DNA from: Wenxinia saemankumensis
Lineage (GTDB): Bacteria; Pseudomonadota; Alphaproteobacteria; Rhodobacterales; Rhodobacteraceae
Direction: 5' to 3'
Assembly (NCBI RefSeq): GCF_900141735.1
Contig: NZ_FQYO01000003.1
Coordinates: 186,001-250,000 of the forward strand
DNA length: 64,000 bases
This document shows positions 33,415 to 42,429 of this stretch, one piece after another. How positions within the stretch are numbered: the stretch's first letter is position 1; each line of letters starts with the position of its first letter. Under the pieces are notes generated by a model. The model did not search any database. It saw only the letters and a list, made by a program, of their open reading frames with translations, and was not told where the DNA came from. The translations under genes and the position numbers were made by a program.

Positions 33415-33942
33415 ATGGCGCACCAGTCCCGACGCACCCCCTCCACCTACGGCTTCGCCCGCACCTCCAAGCTGCTGGAGGGGCGGATCCGCAAGGCGTC
33501 CGAATCGCGCGGCTTCGCCGTCAGCCGGGTGCTGACCCACTGGGCCGAGATCGCGGGCGCCGACATGGCCGCGATCTGCCGGCCCGTGGAGATCAGCTAT
33601 GCGCGCGGCGGGATCGGCGCGACCCTCACGGTCCTGACCACCGGGGCCCAGGCCCCGATGCTCGAGATGCAGAAGGAGCGGCTGGTCGAGCGGGTGAACG
33701 CCGCCTACGGCTACCGGGCCGTCGCCCGGCTGCGCATCACCCAGACCGCCGCGACCGGCTTCGCCGAGGGGCAGGCCAGCTTCTCCCCGGCGCCCGCCGC
33801 CGCCCCCCCGGGCCCCCCGCCGCCGGAGGCGGCGCGCATGACCGGCGCGGTCACGGACACGCAATTGCGACTTGCGCTCGAGGCGCTGGCAGCCAATGTC
33901 CTGAGCAAACGCACGTCCAAGACCGACGAGGAAAGCCGATGA
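33415..33942 (+). CDS. DUF721 / DciA-like protein
   Basis: The 175-residue protein has a DUF721 domain at about residues 15-110 ('AVSRVLTHWAEIAGADMAAI' and 'LTVLTTGAQAPMLEMQKERLVERVN'). DciA-type members load the replicative helicase at the origin in bacteria lacking DnaC; the N-terminal KH-like domain is what is seen here. A Pro/Ala-rich linker follows and then a short C-terminal helix. Its TGA overlaps the ATG of the DsbA-like gene (ATGA). The helicase-loading role is inferred from family membership. Confidence 0.82.
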   Translation: MAHQSRRTPSTYGFARTSKLLEGRIRKASESRGFAVSRVLTHWAEIAGADMAAICRPVEISYARGGIGATLTVLTTGAQAPMLEMQKERLVERVNAAYGYRAVARLRITQTAATGFAEGQASFSPAPAAAPPGPPPPEAARMTGAVTDTQLRLALEALAANVLSKRTSKTDEESR

Positions 33943-34658
33943 AGACCTATCTCGCCGCCACCGCCCTGGGCCTGACCTTCGCCGCCGGGGGCGCCTGGAT
34001 GCTGACCCGGCCTGGCGACGCCCCGCTCGGCGCGACCTCGATCCCGGGCGCCGCGATGGCGCAGGACGCCGCCGGCGACGCCCCCGCGGCCGAGGTCGAC
34101 ACCTCCTCCATCGTGGACATGGTGCAGGGATCCGAGGACGCGCCGGTCGAGATGATCGAGTATGCCTCGTTCACCTGCCCGCATTGCGCCGACTTCTCCG
34201 AGAACCAGTACCAGCAACTCAAGACCGACTACATTGATACCGGCCTGGTCCGGTTCACGATGCGCGAGGTCTATTTCGACCGCTTCGGCCTCTGGGCCTC
34301 GATGGTGGCGCGCTGCGGCGGCGAGATGCGCTTCTTCGGTATCGCCGAAGAGCTCTATGCCAGCCAGCGCGACTGGATCGCCGGCGGGCAGGACCCGGCG
34401 GCCATCGCCGAGAACCTGCGCACGATCGGGGTGCAGTCCGGTCTCGACGGCGAGGCCGTGGATGCCTGCCTCTCCGACGGCGACCAGGCCGCGACGCTCG
34501 TCGCCTGGTTCCAGGAGAACGCCGCGGCGGACGAGGTGAACTCCACCCCGACGCTGATCATCGACGGCGAGAAGTATTCCAACATGGCCTATGACGACCT
34601 CGCCGACATCATCGACGCGCGGCTCGAGGAGGCCGGGGTCGAGCCGCCGGCCCGCTAG
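33939..34658 (+). CDS. DsbA-family thiol:disulfide oxidoreductase-like protein
   Basis: The 239-residue exported protein has a signal peptide or anchor at residues 1-20, a low-complexity linker, and a thioredoxin fold with the redox motif CPHC (80-83) and a helical insertion. The cis-Pro loop is in 'NSTPTLIIDG'. It resembles alphaproteobacterial DsbA/DsbG-like single-domain proteins that oxidise periplasmic thiols. It starts inside the stop of the DciA-like gene, and its stop shares CTAG with convergent lpxK. Confidence 0.88.
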   Translation: MKTYLAATALGLTFAAGGAWMLTRPGDAPLGATSIPGAAMAQDAAGDAPAAEVDTSSIVDMVQGSEDAPVEMIEYASFTCPHCADFSENQYQQLKTDYIDTGLVRFTMREVYFDRFGLWASMVARCGGEMRFFGIAEELYASQRDWIAGGQDPAAIAENLRTIGVQSGLDGEAVDACLSDGDQAATLVAWFQENAAADEVNSTPTLIIDGEKYSNMAYDDLADIIDARLEEAGVEPPAR

Positions 34659-35647
34659 GGGCGGCGCAGCGCCTCCAGCCTCTCGCCGAAGGGCCCCCAA
34701 TCCGCGACCCTCAGCCGCACCGGCAGGGTCAGGACCCGGGGCCGGAAGGACGCCGGCAGCCGCGCGGCGTCCTTTTCCGTCGTGACGAGCTGAGCGCCGG
34801 CGGACCGCGCCTCGCGCTCGAGCCGCTGCAGCAGCGACAGGGGCAGCGCGGCATGGTCGGGCAGGGCGATCTCGCGCACGAGGATCGCCCCCTCGCCCCG
34901 GAGTGTGGCGAAGAACTTCCCGGGCCGCCCGATCCCGGCGAAGGCGAAGGCGCGAAGCCCGGCCCAGGGCAGACCCATCGCCAGGGGTTCCAGCCGGCCG
35001 CGCAGGCGGGGTAGGCAGTCCGTCGCCTCGCCCCAGCGCGCGTCGAACGCCGCCTGCTCGTCCTCGTCCCCGATGGTGAGCAGGGCATGCGCCCGCGCCA
35101 GGCCGTCCGGTATCCTCTCGCGCAGCGGTCCGGCCGGGATCGGCCGTCCGTTGCCGAAGCCCGCCCGCGCATCGGCGACGAGCAGGCACAGGTCCTTGGC
35201 CACCGAGGGGTTCTGGAACCCGTCGTCGAGGATCACGCAGCCCGCCCCCGCCGCCTCGGCCGCGCGGACCCCCGCCGCCCGGTCGCGGGCGATCCAGGTC
35301 GGGCCGAAGGCCGCGTGCAGCAGCGGCTCGTCCCCGACATCCGCCGCGACATGGCGTCGCTCGTCCACCTGAACGGGGCCGGCCAGCCGCCCGCCATGCC
35401 CGCGCGCCACGACATGCGGCGCGAGATCGGCCAGCCGCTCGCGCAGGGCGATGACCGTGGGGGTCTTGCCCGCGCCGCCGGCGGTCAGGTTGCCGACGCA
35501 GACGACCGGGATTCCGGCCCGGGCCCCCGCGCCGCGCGCCATCCGGCGCGCCGTCAGGCCGGCATAGACCGCGCCGAGCGGCGAGAGCAGTCGCGGCAGC
35601 AGGCCCGGCGCGGCGGGATCGGCGCTCCAGTGGCGGGGGGGGGTCAC
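34655..35647 (-). CDS. lpxK: Tetraacyldisaccharide 4'-kinase
   Basis: The 330-residue membrane-associated kinase has the P-loop 'VCVGNLTAGGAGKTPTVI' near residue 50-67 and the 'ILDDGFQNPSVAKDLCLLV' block with the conserved DDGFQ. It phosphorylates the 4' position of the lipid A disaccharide precursor. The start overlaps the stop of the Kdo transferase gene, so the genes are translationally coupled. Together they place lipid A completion and Kdo addition in one operon. Confidence 0.94.
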   Translation of the reverse strand: MTPPRHWSADPAAPGLLPRLLSPLGAVYAGLTARRMARGAGARAGIPVVCVGNLTAGGAGKTPTVIALRERLADLAPHVVARGHGGRLAGPVQVDERRHVAADVGDEPLLHAAFGPTWIARDRAAGVRAAEAAGAGCVILDDGFQNPSVAKDLCLLVADARAGFGNGRPIPAGPLRERIPDGLARAHALLTIGDEDEQAAFDARWGEATDCLPRLRGRLEPLAMGLPWAGLRAFAFAGIGRPGKFFATLRGEGAILVREIALPDHAALPLSLLQRLEREARSAGAQLVTTEKDAARLPASFRPRVLTLPVRLRVADWGPFGERLEALRRP

Positions 35648-36816
35648 GCCGCCTCCCGTTCGAGTGCGGCGGCGACGAAGGACAGCGCCGCGTCCGTCGC
35701 CTCGGCCCCCTCGGTGGCGACGTCCCAGGCCGACCGGGCGAGCCGGGCAGCGGTCTCGGGCGAGAGCAGGGATTCGAGGGCCGGCCCCAGCTCATCGGGG
35801 CTCGAGAGCTCGCGCAGCGCGCTGCGCGCGCGCAGGGTCCGCGCCGCCTCTCCATGCGGGTCGGTCTGGGGGCCGACCAGCAGCGCCGAACCGAGCGACG
35901 CCGCCTCGAAGGGCGAGCGGCAGGCCCGCCCGGTGAGCGAGCCGCCGAGATAGGTGACGGGGGCGAGGCGGTACCACAGGCCCATCTCGGCGCAGCCGTC
36001 GGCGATGTAGGCATCGGTCGGCTCATCCGGCTCCTCGCCCTCGGCGCGGCGCCGCACGACGAGGCCCTCGGCCTCGAGCGCGGCGGCCAGCGGCTCGGCC
36101 TCTTCCGGCGTGGCGGGGGCGGCGACCATCAGAAGGCGATGGGTCCGGTGCGCGGCGTGGCGCTGCGCGGCGACGAGGAGCGCCGCCTCCTCGGCCGGGG
36201 CGCCGGCGGCAAGCCAGATCGGCCGCGGTCCCAGCGCCTCCAGCAGGTCGGCATGGTCCCGCCCCCGCACCGGCAGGGGCGGCGGCACCGCCCCCAGGGT
36301 TCCCGGCCGGCCCAGCGCCTCGGGCGGAAGGCCGAGCCGCCGCATGCGGGTCGCCACCGCGGCATCCGCCGGCAGGACGAGGCCGAAGCCCGAGAGGACC
36401 GGCCGCAGAACGCCGGGCATCCAGCTGCCGCCGTCGATCTGCAGGCCGTCCGCGTCGATCTCGGCGAGGCAGCGCGCCTCGCGCGGCAGCTCGCATTCGG
36501 CCAGCAGGACGGGGCGGAAATCGCCGCCCAGCCAGACCAGCGCGTCGGGGCGCCAATGCGCGAGGAAGCCGCGCACCGCCGCCATCTGGTCGGGCGGCGG
36601 CGGGGCGAGGCCGGGCCCGGTCCCCGTCAGCATCACCGCCGCGCCCTCTTCCGCCGCCTCGATCCGCTGGGCAAGAACACGGGCGCGGGCCGCGATGTCG
36701 GGCCGGGAGGCATGGATCCAGACCAGCGGGCCGGTCGGCCGGGCCGTCGCCTCCTCCAGCGGCAGACCGCCGCGCCGGAGCGCGAGATAGGCCGCGAGGG
36801 GGAGCGAGCGGTTCAG
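35644..36816 (-). CDS. waaA: 3-deoxy-D-manno-octulosonic acid (Kdo) transferase
   Basis: The 390-residue protein is a two-domain glycosyltransferase whose N-terminus 'RSLPLAAYLALRRG' and 'GPLVWIHA' match WaaA, and the C-terminal domain has 'LGGSLTGRACRSPFEAASLGSALLVGP', the CMP-Kdo-binding region. It adds Kdo to lipid IVA. The start is unclear: homology begins at a CTG (36816-36814) which overlaps the DUF4170 stop as CTGA; no ATG or GTG fits. It is in an operon with lpxK, DUF4170, a phosphatase and pmbA. Confidence 0.85.
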   Translation of the reverse strand: MNRSLPLAAYLALRRGGLPLEEATARPTGPLVWIHASRPDIAARARVLAQRIEAAEEGAAVMLTGTGPGLAPPPPDQMAAVRGFLAHWRPDALVWLGGDFRPVLLAECELPREARCLAEIDADGLQIDGGSWMPGVLRPVLSGFGLVLPADAAVATRMRRLGLPPEALGRPGTLGAVPPPLPVRGRDHADLLEALGPRPIWLAAGAPAEEAALLVAAQRHAAHRTHRLLMVAAPATPEEAEPLAAALEAEGLVVRRRAEGEEPDEPTDAYIADGCAEMGLWYRLAPVTYLGGSLTGRACRSPFEAASLGSALLVGPQTDPHGEAARTLRARSALRELSSPDELGPALESLLSPETAARLARSAWDVATEGAEATDAALSFVAAALEREAA

Positions 36817-37058
36817 ATCCCCAGCTCCTCCGTCGGGGAGGCGGGCGTCTCCTCGTCGCGCAGGCGGTGGATATGGGCGATGAAGTAGCGCATGTGGGCG
36901 TCGTCGACCGTGCGCTGCGCCTCGGATTTCCACGCGGCATAGGCCGATTTGTAGTCGGGATACATCCCGACGATATGCAGGTCGGCCACGTCGCGGAAGA
37001 CGTTCTTCTGCGGGTCGACGAGCTCTCCCCCGAAGACGAGATGCAGGCGCTGGGTCAT
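36813..37058 (-). CDS. DUF4170 protein
   Basis: The 81-residue protein begins MTQRLHLVFGGELVDPQ and contains 'FRDVADLHIVGMYPDYKSAYAAWKSEAQRTVDDAHMRYFI', a well-conserved alphaproteobacterial block. Its function is not established; its placement beside waaA and a CysQ-like phosphatase is common in this group. Its TGA overlaps the putative CTG start of waaA by four bases. Confidence 0.85.
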   Translation of the reverse strand: MTQRLHLVFGGELVDPQKNVFRDVADLHIVGMYPDYKSAYAAWKSEAQRTVDDAHMRYFIAHIHRLRDEETPASPTEELGI

Positions 37059-37207
37059 GGGCGGCCCTCCTTGGGCGGGGCTGTGGGATGCGCGCCCAAG
37101 GTAAGGGCGGCGGGGGGGTGGTCAAGCGGTCCGTCGCCCGCCCGACATGGCGGATGCAAGGGGCGGGCCGGGGGCCGGGGCGGAAGGGCCGGGCAAAGGC
37201 CGGCCGC

Positions 37208-37993
37208 TCAGGCCAGCAGGGCGCGCAGCGGCGATTGCACCGCCCCGCCCGCGACCATCCCGTCGAGCTGCGGATGCGCCGCGTTGAACCGGGCGGGGGC
37301 GCCGCGCCGGTCGGTGGCGGCGCCGCCGGCCTCGGTCACGAGCAGCGCGCCGGCGGCCACGTCCCATTCCCAGACCGGGCGCAGCGTCAGCATCGCGTCG
37401 TCCGCCCCCTCGGCCACGCGGGCCAGCCGGTAGGCGAGCGACGAGCGGAAGGTGCGCCGGAACGGCGGCAGGGCGCCTCCCGTCCAGTGATGCGGCGCGA
37501 GGGCGGGTTTGGCGGCCAGCACGGCGGCGCCCGCCACCTCCTCGCGCCGGCTCGCCCGGATCGGCGCGCCGTTCAGCGCCGCGCCGCCGCCCCGCGCCGC
37601 GGCGTAGAGGCGGCCATGCATCGGCAGCAGCACCACCGCCGCCACGGGCACGCCGTCCTCGACCACGGCGAGCGAATGGGCCCAGTCCTTCGCGCCCTCG
37701 GCATAGGCCCGCGTGCCGTCGATCGGATCGACCACGAAGACCCGGCGCGCGGCCAGCCGCTCGGGTCCGTCCGGCGTCTCCTCCGACAGCCAGCCATAGC
37801 CCGGCCGCGCGGCGAGGAGGCGGGCCCGCAGATGCGCGTCGACCGCCATGTCGGCCTCGGTCACCGGGCTGTCGTCGGGCTTCCACGTCGTGCGGAAGCC
37901 GCGCCGCGCGTAGCGCAGCGCGATCCCGCCGGCTTCCTCCGCCGCCTCGATCAGCAGGGCGAGGTCGGCGGCATCCGCCTCAATCGCCGGCAA
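37208..37993 (-). CDS. Inositol monophosphatase-family phosphatase (CysQ-like)
   Basis: The 261-residue protein has the Li-sensitive phosphatase motifs: 'SPVTEADMAVD' and 'EET' for metal 1, VVDPIDGTRAY with the D-P-x-D-G-T core, and 'WEWDVAAGALLVTEAGG' at the C-terminus. CysQ-type enzymes hydrolyse 3'-phosphoadenosine 5'-phosphate; SuhB-like inositol phosphatases share the pattern. The start appears to be TTG at 37993, overlapping the PmbA stop by 14 bases; the coding frame is clear, the exact start is not. Confidence 0.82.
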   Translation of the reverse strand: MPAIEADAADLALLIEAAEEAGGIALRYARRGFRTTWKPDDSPVTEADMAVDAHLRARLLAARPGYGWLSEETPDGPERLAARRVFVVDPIDGTRAYAEGAKDWAHSLAVVEDGVPVAAVVLLPMHGRLYAAARGGGAALNGAPIRASRREEVAGAAVLAAKPALAPHHWTGGALPPFRRTFRSSLAYRLARVAEGADDAMLTLRPVWEWDVAAGALLVTEAGGAATDRRGAPARFNAAHPQLDGMVAGGAVQSPLRALLA

Positions 37994-39326
37994 GGGTGAG
38001 CCCGTCGATCAGCAGCGAGGGGACGACCCGGGTCAGCCACGGGCGGGCATCGTTGGACGGCACCAGCCGGGCCAGCATCTCGGTCAGGTTGCCGGCCACC
38101 GTGATCTCGCTGACCGGGTAGGCGGGCACCCCGTTCTCGATCCACATGCCCGAGGCGCCGCGGGAATAGTCGCCCGTGTTGGGGTTGATCGTCGCCCCGA
38201 TGAACGAGGTGACGAGCAGCCCGGTCCCCATGTCGCGCATCAGCTCGTCCGGCGCGCGCGCGCCCTGCGTCAGCTCGAGATTGGTGACCGAGGGCGAGGG
38301 CGTGCCGGAGGTCGCCCGCGCGGCGTTCGCCGTGCTCTCCTCGCCCAGCTTGCGCGCGGTGGCGAGGTCCAGGATCCATCCCGTCAGCACCCCGTCCTCG
38401 ACAATGGCGCGGCGGGCGGTCGGCAGCCCCTCGGCGTCGAACAGGCGCGAGGCCTGGACGCGGACACGGTGCGGATCCTCGACCAGCGACAGCCCCTCGG
38501 GCAGGATGCGCGTGCCCTTCGCATCCCGCAGGAACGAGGCGCCGCGCGCGATGGCCGACCCGCTGACCGCCTGCACCAGATGCCCGATCAGGCTGGCGGA
38601 GACGCGCTCGTCGAACAGCACCGGATAGGTGCCGGTCTTCGGCCGGCGCGCGCCCTGCCGCGCCGCCGCCCGCTCGCCCGCGAGGCGCCCGATCTCCTCG
38701 GGGGATCGCAGGTCGGCGGCGAAGATGCGGCTGTCGTGGTCCCAGTCGCGCTCCATCCCGGTGCCGCTGCCCGAGATCGCGACGCAGGAGATGGCGCGGT
38801 CGGTGCGCGCATAGCCGCCCTCGAACCCGTTCGTAGCCGCGAGGTGCACGCGGCGGCGCCCGAACCCGGCGCCGGCGGACTGCACCTGCGTCACGCCCTC
38901 GACCGCGCGGGCGGCGTCCTCGGCGCGGCGGGCGGCCTCTTCCAGCGCGGCGGGGTCGGGCTCGTCGCCGGGATCGGCGAGCTCCAGCCGGGCGGCGTCG
39001 CGCTCCCGCGCGAGCTGGCCGGGATCGGCCAGGCCGGCATGCGGATCCTCGGGCGCCTCGCGGGCCATCGCGACCGCTCGCTCGGCCATCCGCTCCAGCG
39101 TCGGGCCCCGCGCGTCGGAGGACGAGACGACCGCCTGCCGCCGCCCGATCAGGACCCGCAGGCCGAGGTCGATCCCCTCGGACCGTTCCGCCTCTTCCAG
39201 CGCGCCGGCGCGGACCCCGATCTCGATCTGCGTGCCCTCCACCGCGAGCGCGTCGGCCGCGTCGGCCCCCGCCTTGCGGGCGGCGCTCAGCAGGGCCTCG
39301 GTCAGCGCGGAGAGGTCGTGGGGCAT
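37980..39326 (-). CDS. pmbA: TldD/PmbA-family metalloprotease
   Basis: The 448-residue protein has the PmbA architecture: an N-terminal domain starting 'LLSAARKAGADAADALAVEG' and a long C-terminal beta domain with 'GTPSPSVTNLELTQG' and 'FIGATINPNTGDYSRGASGMWIENG'. PmbA forms a heterodimer with TldD that degrades unfolded or modified peptides such as microcins and CcdA; the metal motif is on TldD, so PmbA itself is not expected to have HExxH, and it does not. It heads the operon running to lpxK. Confidence 0.92.
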   Translation of the reverse strand: MPHDLSALTEALLSAARKAGADAADALAVEGTQIEIGVRAGALEEAERSEGIDLGLRVLIGRRQAVVSSSDARGPTLERMAERAVAMAREAPEDPHAGLADPGQLARERDAARLELADPGDEPDPAALEEAARRAEDAARAVEGVTQVQSAGAGFGRRRVHLAATNGFEGGYARTDRAISCVAISGSGTGMERDWDHDSRIFAADLRSPEEIGRLAGERAAARQGARRPKTGTYPVLFDERVSASLIGHLVQAVSGSAIARGASFLRDAKGTRILPEGLSLVEDPHRVRVQASRLFDAEGLPTARRAIVEDGVLTGWILDLATARKLGEESTANAARATSGTPSPSVTNLELTQGARAPDELMRDMGTGLLVTSFIGATINPNTGDYSRGASGMWIENGVPAYPVSEITVAGNLTEMLARLVPSNDARPWLTRVVPSLLIDGLTLAGD

Positions 39327-39456
39327 GGGGCGGCCTTCGGGATCAGGGGCGTGCCGTGGCAGGTAGGCCCGCCCGCACCGGGGCGCAAGTGCGGGCCCTT
39401 CCCCCGCGGCCGGCCGGGGCCTAGACCGGACGAAGGATCGAGGGGAGGGGACGGCG

Positions 39457-39831
39457 ATGGACGATCTGCAGCGCAGGGGCACGGCGATCCGCGAGGAGGT
39501 GCTGGGCACCGGTCACGTCGCGCGGGCCCGGGCGGGGGTCACCGCCTTCGACGCGCCGTTCCAGGAGCTGATCACCGAGGCCGCCTGGGGCCGGGTCTGG
39601 GCGCGGGACACGATCCCGCTGCGCGAGCGCTCGATGCTGACCATAGCCCTCCTCGCCGCGCTGGGGCAGGACGCGGAGCTCGAGCTGCATCTGCGCGCCA
39701 CCGCCCGCACCGGCGCCAGCGAGGCCGACGTGATGGAGGCGCTGCTCCACGTCGCGATCTATGCCGGCGTGCCGCGCGCGAACCACGCGATCGGCATCGC
39801 GAAGCGCGTCTTCGCCGAGCGGGCGGACTGA
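39457..39831 (+). CDS. Carboxymuconolactone decarboxylase-family protein
   Basis: The 124-residue helical protein matches the CMD family of the PcaC type: 'FDAPFQELITEAAWGRVWARD' and 'LRERSMLTIALLAALG' and the C-terminal 'EALLHVAIYAGVPRANHAI'. PcaC removes CO2 from 4-carboxymuconolactone in protocatechuate degradation, but no other pca gene is adjacent and it lacks the CxxC of AhpD-type members. A role in aromatic degradation is therefore possible but not proven. Confidence 0.83.
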   Translation: MDDLQRRGTAIREEVLGTGHVARARAGVTAFDAPFQELITEAAWGRVWARDTIPLRERSMLTIALLAALGQDAELELHLRATARTGASEADVMEALLHVAIYAGVPRANHAIGIAKRVFAERAD

Positions 39832-39851
39832 CCTCCCCCCGGGACAGGCGG

Positions 39852-39875
39852 CGCGGCCTTGCGGGCCGCGATTGT
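39852..39875 (+). terminator. Terminator-like hairpin after the CMD gene
   Basis: CGCGGCC and GGCCGCG form a stem with a 5-base loop, followed by ATTGT, 20 bases after the stop codon. Confidence 0.5.
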
Positions 39876-39925
39876 GCCTGCCGCCGGCAGGGCCGGCCGC
39901 GCCACCCGGGGGGGCACCCTGCAAC

Positions 39926-39957
39926 GGGGGGGGGGCGCCCCGCCGGGACGCCCCCCC
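39926..39957 (-). terminator. Terminator-like hairpin after the DUF2125 gene
   Basis: A G10 run and a C7 run flank GCGCCCC-GCCG-GGACGC, forming a long GC stem 20 bases beyond the DUF2125 stop on the minus strand. Confidence 0.45.
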
Positions 39958-39976
39958 GTCCGGTCCCCTTCGGCCG

Positions 39977-41503
39977 TTACTGCAGGCGCTGGCCGTTGAC
40001 GATCAGGTGACCCTGCTCGTTGACCTCTACCGTTGTCTCGAACTGGTCCTCGCCGGTCGAGCGGGCGAACATGCCCGACATCATCCGCGCCTGGTTCACC
40101 GCGTCGGGGGGCAGCAGGCCCATCCCGACGAGCGACTCCATCAGCGCGAAGGCGCCCGAGACGCGCAGCGCCAGGTCACCGGTCGGACGCGGATAGCCCG
40201 GGAAGGTCGTCGTGTCCGTGTTGTCGAAGGTGAAGGCGCCCTCGCCGGTCAGCTCCGCCCCCTCGACCGAGAGCTGCAGCTGGTCGAGGCTGGCCGAGTT
40301 CAGCTCGCCCGGCATCTCGGCCATCGCCAGCTCCTCCTGCTGGGCGGGGTCGAGCAGGTCGTAGAACAGCGTGGCCGTGCCCGACATCGCGAGCCGCAGC
40401 GTCGCCGGGGCGCGGGCGAACTGGCCCGAGGGGTCGAGCATCGACCAGATCATGTCGCTGATCACCAGGTCGACGAGATCGGCCGAGACCGACCATTCCG
40501 CCGGTTCCTCGGTCGCCGAGAGCGGCATCGACAGGCCGATCCCGTATTCCGACAGGCTCGCCTCGATCGGGAAGGGCAGGTCGGGCGTCAGGATGCTGAG
40601 GTCGAGCCCCGTGATCGCCGCGTCATAGCTCACCGCGTCGTAGTCGAAGGACATGTCGAGCGCGCTCGTCGCGGCCGAGACGGTGCCGGACCCGCTGTCG
40701 GGGCCGTCGTTGAACTCGAACATGTAGGCCGACTGGCCGATCGAGTAGGCCAGGTCCATCGCGAAGCCCTGCGCGAAGATGTCGGCCATCTCCTCGGGAT
40801 CCGCCATCATGTCCATGCCGGGCGGGGTGGCGAGGAACATCTCCATCCCCAGATCCGCCGCCTGGCCGGACAGGAAGAAGACCACCTCGTCGCCCTCGCT
40901 CACGTCGATCAGCACGTTCATGCCGCCGATCGCCATGTCGTAGTCGATCTCGCGCAGGTCGCCCTCGCGCATCGTGTAGCTGCCCGAGATGTCGTTGAGG
41001 GTCAGGCTCGCCTCGGCCGGGACCGGGTTGCCCCCGTCGACGAACTCGACCAGCGACAGCTCGACCGTGGGGGCGGTCACGTCGAACAGCATCTCCTCGG
41101 GGGTGCCGCTGGCTACGATCTGCTGGTCCGGCTGGCGCAGCAGGATCTCCATCCGCTCGCCGTCGTTCGCGCCCTCCTCCGGGCCGAGGATCAGGGTGAT
41201 CTCGTCCGCCATCCCGACGGTGACGGTGCCGTCGCCGTTCTCGGTGAAGGTGAGCGAGCCCATGTCCGACGCGAAGCTCATGCCGTCGGTGACCGCGTCG
41301 ACGCGGATGTTGGCGATCGTCAGCGTGTCGCCGTCCATCGTGGGCGCGTCGTAGGTCAGCCCGTCGCCGTAGACCTCGAAGCTGCCCTCCAGCATCGCCC
41401 AGACGTCCTCGGCGGTGACGTCGGCGGCGGCCGGCCCGGCGAGGACGAGCGCGAGGGCGGACACGGTGGCGGCGGACGCGTAATTGCGCGGACGGATCTG
41501 CAT
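39977..41503 (-). CDS. DUF2125 exported protein
   Basis: The 508-residue protein has a signal peptide (cleavage after AAA near residue 27, 'GPAAADVTAEDVW') and long repetitive beta-rich stretches of acidic residues, as in the alphaproteobacterial DUF2125 family. Repeated 'DGDTLTIANIRVDA'-type strands suggest an elongated beta structure in the periplasm. Its function is not established. A GGGGAGTTCCTTC-like site precedes the ATG. It is monocistronic with a hairpin at its end. Confidence 0.85.
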   Translation of the reverse strand: MQIRPRNYASAATVSALALVLAGPAAADVTAEDVWAMLEGSFEVYGDGLTYDAPTMDGDTLTIANIRVDAVTDGMSFASDMGSLTFTENGDGTVTVGMADEITLILGPEEGANDGERMEILLRQPDQQIVASGTPEEMLFDVTAPTVELSLVEFVDGGNPVPAEASLTLNDISGSYTMREGDLREIDYDMAIGGMNVLIDVSEGDEVVFFLSGQAADLGMEMFLATPPGMDMMADPEEMADIFAQGFAMDLAYSIGQSAYMFEFNDGPDSGSGTVSAATSALDMSFDYDAVSYDAAITGLDLSILTPDLPFPIEASLSEYGIGLSMPLSATEEPAEWSVSADLVDLVISDMIWSMLDPSGQFARAPATLRLAMSGTATLFYDLLDPAQQEELAMAEMPGELNSASLDQLQLSVEGAELTGEGAFTFDNTDTTTFPGYPRPTGDLALRVSGAFALMESLVGMGLLPPDAVNQARMMSGMFARSTGEDQFETTVEVNEQGHLIVNGQRLQ

Positions 41504-41679
41504 GAAGGAACTCCCCTGTCGAAATCTGCGCGGATGATCCTCCGTTCGGCCGCGCGGGGTCAAGGCGCGAAACCGTGTGCTCCGGCTGGACCGGCGGGGA
41601 TCGCCGGCTAAGGTGACCGGGGCCCGGCCGGGCGGCCGGATCCGTGCCGGCGGCATGTCGCGACAAGGGGAGAGATGCG

Positions 41680-42429
41680 ATGTCCATGGAAGGAAAGACG
41701 GTCCTCGTGACGGGGGCGAGCCGGGGCATCGGCGAGGCGGCGGCCCGCGCCTTCGCCGCCGCCGGGGCGAGGGTCGCCCTCACCGCCCGCTCGGCCGAGG
41801 AGATCGGGCGCATCGCGGCCGAGATCGGCGAGGGCGCCATCGCCATCCCCTGCGACGTCGCCCGCTACTGGGAGATGGAGGCCGCGATCGCCGCGACCGA
41901 GGACGCGTTCGGCGCGCTCGACGTGCTGATCGGCAATGCCGGCGCGATCGAGCCGATCGCCCATCTCGGCCGCGTCGACCCCGACGAATGGGGCCGGGTC
42001 ATCGACGTGAACCTCAAGGGCGTGTTCCACGGGATGCGCGCCGCGCTGCCCGGCATGGTGGAGGCGGGCGGCGGCACGATCATCACCGTCTCCTCCGGCG
42101 CCGCCCACAACCCGGTCGAGGCCTGGTCGCATTACTGCGCGTCCAAGGCCGGCGCGGCGATGCTGACCGAATGCCTCGACCTCGAATATCGCGGGCGCGG
42201 CATCCGCGCGCTCAGCCTCTCGCCCGGGACCGTGGCGACGCAGATGCAGCGCGAGATCAAGGAGAGCGGCATCAACCCCGTCAGCCAGCTCGACTGGTCC
42301 GCCCACATCCCGCCCGACTGGCCGGCCCGGGCGCTGGTCTGGATGTGCGGGGCCGAGGCGGACGACCTGCTGGGCCGCGAGGTGAGCCTGCGGGACGAGG
42401 GCATCCGGTCCCGGATCGGCCTGGGGTGA
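41680..42429 (+). CDS. Short-chain dehydrogenase/reductase
   Basis: The 249-residue SDR has the NAD(P)-binding TGASRGIG (11-18), the NAG motif (about 85-88) and the catalytic Ser-Tyr-Lys as 'SSGAAH' and 'YCASK'. The substrate cannot be inferred; the closest pattern is general ketoacyl or alcohol dehydrogenases. The TGA overlaps a GTG for the downstream crotonase-fold protein (GTGA), so the pair forms an operon, perhaps acting on a shared acyl-type intermediate. Confidence 0.9.
   Translation: MSMEGKTVLVTGASRGIGEAAARAFAAAGARVALTARSAEEIGRIAAEIGEGAIAIPCDVARYWEMEAAIAATEDAFGALDVLIGNAGAIEPIAHLGRVDPDEWGRVIDVNLKGVFHGMRAALPGMVEAGGGTIITVSSGAAHNPVEAWSHYCASKAGAAMLTECLDLEYRGRGIRALSLSPGTVATQMQREIKESGINPVSQLDWSAHIPPDWPARALVWMCGAEADDLLGREVSLRDEGIRSRIGLG

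Noticed and set aside
39926-39935. Poly-G run as a phase-variation tract
   Set aside because: It lies between two stop codons in a terminator-like hairpin and not in a promoter or coding region.
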